The position numbers and the translations under genes are program-made. Shown here piece after piece: positions 7,103-12,110 of a DNA stretch of 12,110 bases. The notes beneath the pieces were generated by a model. The model worked only from the letters and a program-made list of their open reading frames with translations, made no database searches and was not told where the DNA came from. Within the stretch, counting starts at the first letter, position 1; each line of letters opens with the position of its first letter. This DNA comes from JAOUEA01 sp040511595 (GTDB lineage: Bacteria; Actinomycetota; UBA4738; HRBIN12), in NCBI GenBank assembly GCA_040511595.1, contig JBEVGU010000031.1, forward strand, positions 1 to 12,110, given 5' to 3'.

Positions 7103-7420
7103 TCACATCACGTCGAACGTCTCGTAGATCGTGATGCCTGCTCCCCCATGAAGGACCGGGCAATCCTTCGCCAGCGCGACCGCATCGTCGAGCGTGTCTG
7201 CCGACAGGATGGAGTATCCGGACGCGGATCCGCCGCCACCGTCCGAGACCGCTCCGTCTGAGGCGATCGACTTCGCGGCGCCCGAGAACGGGTTGCCCGG
7301 GTCCTTCACCGCGGATCCCAGGGCCGTGAACCACGACGTCCATGCCTCCATGACCTGTTTCTGCTCTTCATCGCTCTCGGGCATCGACCCGCCCTGGTAG
7401 AGCAACACGAAATCACTCAT
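7103..7420 (-). CDS. YCII-related domain protein
   Basis: Small soluble protein of 105 residues in the ferredoxin-like YCII/dimeric alpha-beta barrel superfamily. It begins MSDFVLLYQGGSMP, has a central W-T-S-W-F helix, then a DGAVSDGGGG loop, GYSILSADTLDDAVALAKDCP, and ends ITIYETFDVM. This layout, with a strand-helix-loop-strand-helix-strand order, is common in small actinobacterial YCII proteins of unknown role. Some relatives are annotated as being near extracytoplasmic-function sigma factors or transport genes, but no such gene is adjacent here. The open frame extends to 7456, but GGGAGGAGG directly before ATG 7420 and the start of family similarity fix the shorter start. It follows the channel gene on the same strand after a 139-base gap. 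TAGATG (7459-7454 on minus) could be its own -10. Confidence 0.8.
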   Translation of the reverse strand: MSDFVLLYQGGSMPESDEEQKQVMEAWTSWFTALGSAVKDPGNPFSGAAKSIASDGAVSDGGGGSASGYSILSADTLDDAVALAKDCPVLHGGAGITIYETFDVM

Positions 7421-7559
7421 CGTTCCTCCTCCCGCGCGGCACCCGCGTCCGCGCATCTACCGGTACGACGAATGGCGCCCCCCGATCTTCGACATGATCC
7501 CGCAGGTCAGCCGAATCGGCGCCGGAACGTCGGTGAGGCCCCTCCCACTCGATCACGTC

Positions 7560-8624
7560 TCAGTGTGCCGTCCGCGCCCCGAGGAACGAGCGGTCGCCGA
7601 TCCAAAGACCGGGGGGCGCGGCCAGCAGCACCGCGATCGCCTCCAGCCGCGGCGCGTAATTCGCCCGCTTCTCCGTGAACCGAGCGAACGCGTCGTCGAC
7701 GGGGCGAACCGAGAAGCCCTCGTCCTTCAAGTCTTGAAGGACGTCCTCGAACTCGTCTCGCTGGATCAGCGTTTCCCGCTCCGTGAGGCGGAGGTAGTAG
7801 AAGAGGTCCTCCACGGCGTGGACCCCCGTCCCGTACAGGAGCTTCGCACGCTCGTCGGGCTCGTCGTCCACCGATGTGAGGACGAGCGTCGCCGCGTCGA
7901 GCACGGAGCCGAGCGAGGTGATCCACGACGTGTTGTCGTGGGGCGAACGGAACAAGGCGAGGAGGGGATAGGACATGTGGGTCTCGAGGACATCGGCCAC
8001 CCATCGCTCCCACTCCGCGAACAGTGTGGGCAACGACGAGGCCACGCCCGCGCTGCCCATCCGGTGGAGCAGCTCAGGGCCCGAGGGAGGGGACCCTGCC
8101 CGCGCGTCGAGCAAGAGCACGCCGACCTCGCGACGGTTGAACGCTTGATACAGCACCGGGAGGTAGGCGATCACGACCGCTACGAGCCCGAGGCCGGTCG
8201 CTCCCGCGATGACGACGATCGCTCGGGTCCATCCCGTCGCCACGACGTCGCCGAAGCCGAGGGTGAACAACGAGGACCCGCCGAAGTAGACGGCGGTACC
8301 GAACGAGCTGTCGCTGCCTCCCATCCCGTGCACGAAGGCGGGACTCCACAGGATGAGCCCGTAGCCCAGCACGGCGAGGGACGCCCAGCCCACCAGTAGG
8401 ACGAAGAAGAAGAAGGGCGCCGCCGTTGCGAGGACCCGCTCACGGGCCAGCACGGTCTTGCGGCGCACGCCTATCCATCTCCAGGGGCGCCACATCAGCT
8501 GGAACAGGATCCGACTCAGGCGGAACCGCCCGCGTGCGGCACGAGGCATGACGAGGGTTCGAAATACATCGAGCAAAGTCCAGACCAGGACCACGAGGCC
8601 CGCGGGGAGCGCGACCCACCGCAT
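7560..8624 (-). CDS. Potassium-channel-like membrane protein with a cytoplasmic C-terminal domain
   Basis: Membrane protein of 354 residues. A hydrophobic N-terminal segment (4-26) is followed by a basic, Arg/Trp-rich linker (28-61), a second membrane segment (65-93), a pore-helix and filter region with TLGFGD at 121-126, and a third membrane segment (132-158). The filter matches the K+-channel signature TVGYGD with Leu and Phe replacements, so K+ selectivity is likely but unproven. The last 190 or so residues are predicted cytoplasmic, rich in helix, without an RCK Rossmann motif or cyclic-nucleotide-binding motif that I can recognise. The start ATG 8624 has a poor Shine-Dalgarno but a TAGGCT hexamer only six bases upstream, which suggests a leaderless transcript. 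It is divergent from the VOC gene across a 105-base gap with two dyads. Confidence 0.82.
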   Translation of the reverse strand: MRWVALPAGLVVLVWTLLDVFRTLVMPRAARGRFRLSRILFQLMWRPWRWIGVRRKTVLARERVLATAAPFFFFVLLVGWASLAVLGYGLILWSPAFVHGMGGSDSSFGTAVYFGGSSLFTLGFGDVVATGWTRAIVVIAGATGLGLVAVVIAYLPVLYQAFNRREVGVLLLDARAGSPPSGPELLHRMGSAGVASSLPTLFAEWERWVADVLETHMSYPLLALFRSPHDNTSWITSLGSVLDAATLVLTSVDDEPDERAKLLYGTGVHAVEDLFYYLRLTERETLIQRDEFEDVLQDLKDEGFSVRPVDDAFARFTEKRANYAPRLEAIAVLLAAPPGLWIGDRSFLGARTAH

Positions 8625-8630
8625 CGACCC

Positions 8631-8660
8631 AGCCTAGCCGAGCGTCTACGCTCGATCTGT
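8631..8660 (-). promoter_or_regulatory. Candidate leaderless promoter of the channel gene
   Basis: On minus, TAGGCT occupies 8636-8631, six bases before ATG 8624, so transcription would start at or next to the A of the ATG. The -35 region (ACAGAT or CAGATC near 8660-8654) matches poorly. The same TAGGCT hexamer occurs before the GH9 gene. Confidence 0.4.
8639..8654. promoter_or_regulatory. 16-bp dyad, possible operator of the channel gene
   Basis: CGAGCGT-CT-ACGCTCG is a perfect inverted repeat with 7-base arms and a 2-base centre. It fills the space between the -10 hexamer and the expected -35 of the channel gene, where a bound repressor would block RNA polymerase. Confidence 0.45.
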
Positions 8661-8684
8661 CCGTCGTCTCGGCCGCGGGATCGA

Positions 8685-8699
8685 TCGAAGACGCTTCGA
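8685..8699. promoter_or_regulatory. 15-bp dyad upstream of the VOC gene
   Basis: TCGAAG-ACG-CTTCGA is a perfect inverted repeat with 6-base arms and a 3-base centre, ending 30 bases before ATG 8730. It could be an operator, or a short hairpin in the leader of the VOC transcript. Confidence 0.35.
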
Positions 8700-8729
8700 C
8701 CAGACCAACGGCGAAGGAGTGCCCGGAGC

Positions 8730-9119
8730 ATGCTCGATCACATCTCGATCCAATGCGCCGACCTGGCGGCCAGCGCTGCGTTCTACGATGCCGTCCTCAA
8801 GGAGATCGGCGCTGGCCGAGTTCTCGACTTCGGTACTCGCATCGGTTACGGGTTCGACTTCCCATGCTTCTGGCTCGGCCCACTCGAGACGGGCCACGGA
8901 TTCCGAGAGTCCCATATCGCCTTCACCGGCCCAACGCGAGAGGCCGTGGTCGCGTTCCGTGATGCAGCCGTCGCGGCAGGAGCTGAGGTGTTGCACGAAC
9001 CGCGTGTCTGGCCCGAATACCATCCCGGCTACTTCGGAGCCTTCGTCCGCGACCCCGATGGCAACAACATCGAAGCTGTTCACCACACCTGGCAGGCATC
9101 ATCTGAGATGAAAGGCTGA
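8730..9119 (+). CDS. VOC-family metalloprotein (glyoxalase/dioxygenase fold)
   Basis: Protein of 129 residues with the paired beta-alpha-beta-beta-beta modules of the vicinal oxygen chelate superfamily. Likely metal ligands are His4 in MLDHISI, His62 in ESHIAF and Glu115 in NNIEAVHH; the DPDGNNIE end is typical. Members include glyoxalase I, ring-cleaving dioxygenases and bleomycin or fosfomycin resistance proteins; this one lacks features that would choose among them, so no substrate is proposed. The length fits a single two-module subunit acting as a dimer in the cytoplasm. GAAGGAG at 8713-8719 and CGGAG just before the ATG support the start. The gene stands alone: divergent from the channel gene and convergent with clpP, 74 bases away. 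A weak GGGACG/CGTCCC pair (9126-9131, 9160-9165) is all I see in that gap. Confidence 0.85.
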   Translation: MLDHISIQCADLAASAAFYDAVLKEIGAGRVLDFGTRIGYGFDFPCFWLGPLETGHGFRESHIAFTGPTREAVVAFRDAAVAAGAEVLHEPRVWPEYHPGYFGAFVRDPDGNNIEAVHHTWQASSEMKG

Positions 9120-9193
9120 CCGTTCGGGACGACGACGATTGCCTGCGATCGAATCCTGGCGTCCCAGAGCTCATCGTGCCGATGCCAGATGCC

Positions 9194-9886
9194 CTACGGC
9201 TTTGGGAGCTCATCCACCTTCAGCTCGGACGTCTCAGAGATCTCCTCCTCGAAGCCGGCCCGGGCGGCTGATGCCAGTTCGGGCGTGATTCCCCGGCTGG
9301 TGATGATCTCGTCCACCGCCCCGTACTCCACGGCCTGCTCCGCGGTCAAGATGAAGTCGCGGTCGGAGTCCTTGGACACTCGCTCGAGCGGCTGACCCGT
9401 GTGCCGGGCGATGATCACGTTCATCATCTCCCGGTTGCGAACGATCTCCTTGGCCTGGATCTCGATGTCGACGGCCTGGCCCTCCGCGCCTCCGGAAGGT
9501 TGGTGCAGGAGGATCCGCGCGTGGGGATGCGAGTAGCGCTTGCCCCTCGCGCCGGCGAGCGCAAGGACGGCCGCGGCCGAGGCCGCCTGCCCCATGACGA
9601 TGGTCGACACGTCGGGCTTGATGTACTGCATGGTGTCGTAGATCGCGAACAGCGTCGTGATGCTGCCCCCCGGCGAGTTGACGTAGAGGTTGATGTCCTT
9701 CTCCGGGTCTTCGCTCTCCAGATGCAGGAGTTGGGCCATGATCAGGTTGCCCACCGCGTCGTCGATGGGCGTGCCGAGGAAGACGATGCGCTCGCTCAAG
9801 AGACGGGAGTAGATGTCGAAGGAACGCTCGCCGCGGCTCGTCTGCTCCACGACGACGGGAACCAGGTAGTTGGTGGTCTGCGTCAT
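9194..9886 (-). CDS. clpP: ATP-dependent Clp protease proteolytic subunit
   Basis: Serine peptidase of 230 residues that forms the barrel of the Clp protease and degrades proteins fed in by ClpX or ClpC. The catalytic triad is visible: Ser103 in MGQAASAAAV, His128 in RILLHQPSGG, and Asp177 in DSDRDFILTAEQAVEYGAVDEI. The NSPGGS oxyanion region (70-75) is intact, as is the FDIYSRLLSERIVFLG start of the fold. The open frame runs to 10423, but GGAGGAGC seven bases before ATG 9886 and family length fix this start. The last 35 or so residues, after DEIITSRG, are an acidic, Ala/Glu-rich extension longer than in E. coli ClpP. No clpX or second clpP is adjacent, since the next gene downstream is on the other strand; this suggests one of several clpP genes. 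The upstream gap is shared with the ABC exporter operon and holds a perfect palindrome. Confidence 0.95.
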   Translation of the reverse strand: MTQTTNYLVPVVVEQTSRGERSFDIYSRLLSERIVFLGTPIDDAVGNLIMAQLLHLESEDPEKDINLYVNSPGGSITTLFAIYDTMQYIKPDVSTIVMGQAASAAAVLALAGARGKRYSHPHARILLHQPSGGAEGQAVDIEIQAKEIVRNREMMNVIIARHTGQPLERVSKDSDRDFILTAEQAVEYGAVDEIITSRGITPELASAARAGFEEEISETSELKVDELPKP

Positions 9887-9919
9887 GCTCGCTCCTCCGT
9901 TCGGTCCCGCTGGGGAGGC

Positions 9920-10009
9920 TCGGAGACTCCGCCTGCGGGTCCGTCCTACTCGAGCATTCACCTTCCGAGCGATCTCACCGTGATCGACGAGGAAGTAGAG
10001 AGTCTCCGA
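9920..10009. repeat. 10-bp inverted repeat pair in the clpP leader region
   Basis: TCGGAGACTC at 9920-9929 is matched by its perfect reverse complement GAGTCTCCGA at 10000-10009, with 70 bases between. If clpP is transcribed from beyond the distal copy, the arms could pair in its leader RNA; otherwise they may be two sites for a DNA-binding protein. The proximal copy is itself part of an 11-base dyad, CGGAG-A-CTCCG (9921-9931). Confidence 0.4.
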
Positions 10010-10016
10010 TTCGACG

Positions 10017-10036
10017 GTATCACCGGCCGGTGATAC
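10017..10036. promoter_or_regulatory. Perfect 20-bp palindrome, probable operator
   Basis: GTATCACCGGCCGGTGATAC is a perfect inverted repeat with no central gap, 97 bases before the exporter GTG and 131 bases before the clpP ATG. Such symmetry suits a dimeric repressor of the TetR, GntR or MarR type. A partial copy of the TCACCG half-site is found at 9975-9980. No regulator gene is in the window, so the protein that binds is unknown. Confidence 0.6.
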
Positions 10037-10133
10037 GACTTCGCCGGTTCGCGCCTGGAAGGGACCGGCAGAGTGCCCCGGACCCCTAGCATGGGGTACC
10101 CGGATCCCATCGACGGCTATCCGAGGGGACAGC

Positions 10134-11888
10134 GTGAGCGAGACGACCCAACGCACCGCCCGCGCCTTCGACCGGCGCCTGATGCGATTGGCGATGACCG
10201 AGCGGCGGGCCCTCACTGGATCGATCGGCCTCGGGCTCGTCGTGGCTGCATCGCGCGTCGCGACCGGTGTCACGCTCGCGATCGCGATCAGGCGCATCCT
10301 CGATGGCCGGTCGATCGGCGCAGTATTGCCGCTCCTGCTCGTCGCGGTGCTGATCGTCGGCGCGCGGGCGCTCTGCACCGCCTTGCAGGAGGGGTGGATG
10401 GCCGGCGCGTCGGTGCGGATCACCGCCGACCTCCGACGCCGTCTGATCGCTCGGATCCTGCGACTCGGACCCGGATGGGTCGCGGAGGAGCGTAGTGGAG
10501 AGCTCGAGGCCGTGCTCGTCGACGGCGTCGAGCGGCTCGATGCCTACTTCCGACTGTTCCTGTCGAAGGTGATCGTCGCCGGGATCACGGCGACCGCGAT
10601 CGTGGTCATCCTCTTCGCGATCGATCCCGTCGTGGGCGCCGTGGTAGGCGCGTTCGCGGTCGTGCTCGTGTCGCTGCCCTCGATCGAATACCGATCACTC
10701 GGTTCCCACATGCGCTTCTGGTCGGAGAGCTACCGCCCACTCGCGGCCGAGTTCATCGATGACCTCCAGGGCATGGCGACCCTGAAGATGTTCGGCGCGG
10801 CGCGACGTCGCGGTGCCGAGTTGTTCCGTCATGCCGACGATGTGCAGGAGGCCGCGATCCGCCTCACGAAGGTGTCGGCGCTCTTCTGGGGCGCCATGGC
10901 GCTTACCGCGGGAGCCGGCGTGGCTGCCGCGCTCACCGTGGGCGCGTTCCGATTCGCGAACGGCGAGTTGGACGCTGGCCAGCTCCTGCTCGTCCTGTTG
11001 CTCGCGAGCGAGTGCTTCCTGCCTGCACGCGAGATCCACGAGGCCATGCACCTCGCCGTGTGGGGCATGTCGAAGTGCGAACGTGCGTTCGCAGTGCTGG
11101 AGATGCAACCCTCGGTGTCCGCTCCTGCGGTCCCCGGATCGGTCGACGGTTCGACCGCGGCCATCCGGTTCGACGACGTGACGTTCCGCTACCGCCCCGC
11201 CGACCAGCCCGCGCTCGACGGCGTGAGCTTCGTGGTCTCCCCCGGTGAGACCGTCGCGATCGTGGGCCCGTCCGGCGCGGGCAAGACGACCCTCGCCTCG
11301 CTCCTCCTGCGCTTCGCCGACCCGCAGGAGGGCCGTGTCATGGTCGGCGAACGTGACGCCCGCGACCTTGACCCCGAGGAACTCCGTCGCTTCATCGGCC
11401 TGGTGCCGCAGGACACGTTCCTGTTCCACGAGTCGGTGCGGGAGAATCTTCGGCTCACGAGACCGGCGGCCGCCGACGAGCAACTCGCGGACGCGTTGCG
11501 ATGGGCCGGGGCCGACCGGTTCGTCCGGCGGCTGCCGGAGGGGTTCGAGACGATCGTGGGCGAACGAGGGCTGCGGTTGTCCGGGGGCGAGCGGCAGCGC
11601 ATCGCGATCGCGAGAGCGCTGCTCAAGGACGCGCCGATCCTTGTGCTCGACGAGGCAACCTCCAACGTCGACGTCGCCTCGGAGGCGGGGATACAGGCTT
11701 CGATCGATCGCCTCCGTCGGGGCCGGACGACCCTGATCATCGCGCACCGACTGTCCACGGTCCGCGACGCCGACCGCATCTTGGTGCTTGATCGCGGACA
11801 CCTCGAGGAAGCCGGCACGCACGAGGAGCTGATCGATCGCGACGGTCGATACGCGCGGCTCGTGGCCGCACAGGAGGCCACGGAATGA
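10134..11888 (+). CDS. ABC exporter half-transporter (membrane domain fused to ATPase)
   Basis: Protein of 584 residues with an N-terminal membrane domain (about 27-320) of roughly six helices and a C-terminal ATPase. ATPase motifs: Walker A GPSGAGKTT (378-386, Lys384), Q-loop Gln426, signature LSGGE (482-486), Walker B ILVLDE (502-507, catalytic Glu507) and H-loop His538. All catalytic residues are intact. Such proteins pump lipids, peptides, drugs or, in CydDC, thiols out of the cytoplasm. The cytoplasmic loop GMATLKMFG and the charged helices resemble CydD/thiol-exporter-like members, but I would not fix a substrate. The GTG start follows GAGGGGAC. The stop overlaps the ATG of the next gene (ATGA at 11885-11888), so the two proteins are translationally coupled and probably form a heterodimer. 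It is divergent from clpP. Confidence 0.9.
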   Translation: MSETTQRTARAFDRRLMRLAMTERRALTGSIGLGLVVAASRVATGVTLAIAIRRILDGRSIGAVLPLLLVAVLIVGARALCTALQEGWMAGASVRITADLRRRLIARILRLGPGWVAEERSGELEAVLVDGVERLDAYFRLFLSKVIVAGITATAIVVILFAIDPVVGAVVGAFAVVLVSLPSIEYRSLGSHMRFWSESYRPLAAEFIDDLQGMATLKMFGAARRRGAELFRHADDVQEAAIRLTKVSALFWGAMALTAGAGVAAALTVGAFRFANGELDAGQLLLVLLLASECFLPAREIHEAMHLAVWGMSKCERAFAVLEMQPSVSAPAVPGSVDGSTAAIRFDDVTFRYRPADQPALDGVSFVVSPGETVAIVGPSGAGKTTLASLLLRFADPQEGRVMVGERDARDLDPEELRRFIGLVPQDTFLFHESVRENLRLTRPAAADEQLADALRWAGADRFVRRLPEGFETIVGERGLRLSGGERQRIAIARALLKDAPILVLDEATSNVDVASEAGIQASIDRLRRGRTTLIIAHRLSTVRDADRILVLDRGHLEEAGTHEELIDRDGRYARLVAAQEATE

Positions 11889-12110
11889 GCGCCGTCGCGA
11901 GCCGCGAACCCGCCCCGAGGGGGCGACACGATGGAGCGGTCCGCCGGCTCACCGAGAGCCTCCGTCCGATCGCGTCCCTGCTCAGGCCCTACCGGGCGTG
12001 GTTCTTGGGCGGCGTGCTCACGAACCTGCTGGTGTACCTGTGCACGTTCGGCGCGGCCGTCGCCGGAGCCGTGATGGTCGGGCGTGCGCTCGGGGGATCG
12101 CCGGCCGCGG
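11885..12110 (+). CDS. Second ABC exporter subunit, N-terminal part
   Basis: Partial gene cut by the right edge; 75 complete codons remain. It starts at an ATG overlapping the preceding stop (ATGA). A basic, polar N-terminus (1-35) ending SLLRPYRAW is followed by a hydrophobic membrane segment at about 40-66 with Gly-rich continuation. The L-R-P-Y-R-x-x-F-L-x-G start of the first helix is typical of type IV ABC exporter subunits. No ATPase motifs are reached, so identification rests on this start and on the coupling to the exporter gene upstream. It is the likely heterodimer partner. Confidence 0.75.
   Translation, partial: MSAVASREPAPRGRHDGAVRRLTESLRPIASLLRPYRAWFLGGVLTNLLVYLCTFGAAVAGAVMVGRALGGSPAA

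Larger units (their letters stand above)
9887..10133. promoter_or_regulatory. Divergent control region between clpP and the ABC exporter operon
   Basis: This 247-base gap has no convincing gene. It holds a 20-bp palindrome (10017-10036), a 10-bp inverted repeat pair (9920-9929 and 10000-10009), and a small TCAC-C-GTGA dyad (9975-9983). TAGGAC on minus (9948-9943) is a possible clpP -10. TAGCAT on plus (10087-10092) is a possible exporter -10 and is framed by ACCCC (10082-10086) and GGGGT (10093-10097). I could not assign good -35 elements. Confidence 0.5.

Noticed and set aside
7494..8399. Open frame of 301 codons on + opposite the channel gene
   Set aside because: Composition is Arg/Glu/His-rich without domain motifs, and the opposite strand codes for membrane segments and a K+ filter. 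A shadow frame.
9126..9165. GGGACG/CGTCCC pair as a terminator between the VOC gene and clpP
   Set aside because: Only six base pairs with a 28-base loop and no T-run; too weak to list as a terminator.
9887..10423. N-terminal extension of the clpP frame up to 10423
   Set aside because: The added residues are Arg-rich and unlike ClpP, overlap the exporter gene, and a strong ribosome binding site stands before ATG 9886.
1..12110. CRISPR arrays, insertion sequences, toxin-antitoxin or phage-defence genes
   Set aside because: I looked for spaced direct repeats, transposase motifs, terminal repeats and small gene pairs and found none; all gene families recognised are metabolic, surface, transport or protease functions.

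Overview
The window looks like chromosomal DNA from a high-GC member of the Actinomycetota, probably an uncultivated soil or sediment lineage. This is inferred from the strongly G/C-ending codons, GGAGG-type ribosome binding sites, frequent GTG starts, TAG-type -10 hexamers, and proteins that read like actinobacterial family members. I see no tRNA, rRNA, CRISPR array, insertion sequence or prophage gene. All reading frames that look real are intact except the two cut by the window edges.

Left part (1-3980, all on +): the C-terminal end of a Bcp/PrxQ-type peroxiredoxin; a secreted seven-unit beta-propeller protein with a calcium-binding thrombospondin type 3 repeat; and a lipoprotein-type glycoside hydrolase of family 9. 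The last two are exported and adjacent, and may form a cell-surface module for binding and cutting a beta-glucan, although each seems to have its own promoter.

Middle part (4002-8624): a soluble pyridine-nucleotide transhydrogenase-like flavoprotein on -, a serine hydrolase of the beta-lactamase/PBP4* type on + transcribed divergently from it, two strong hairpins in a convergent gap, and on - a small YCII-related protein and a K+-channel-like membrane protein. The transhydrogenase frame has no canonical start where family homology begins. It has a well-placed Shine-Dalgarno sequence in front of an ATC codon there.

Right part (8730-12110): a VOC-fold metalloprotein on +, a ClpP protease on - with a C-terminal extension and no adjacent clpX, and on + an ABC exporter half-transporter whose stop overlaps the start (ATGA) of a second ABC membrane protein that runs off the window; the pair probably forms a heterodimer. 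The clpP/ABC divergent gap holds a perfect 20-bp palindrome, and the channel/VOC divergent gap holds two shorter dyads. These are the best candidate operators here.

Most genes are ordinary housekeeping or accessory families. I found no clearly new multigene system. The parts most worth a second look are the dyad-rich divergent promoters, the possible AUC start, and the propeller plus GH9 surface pair.
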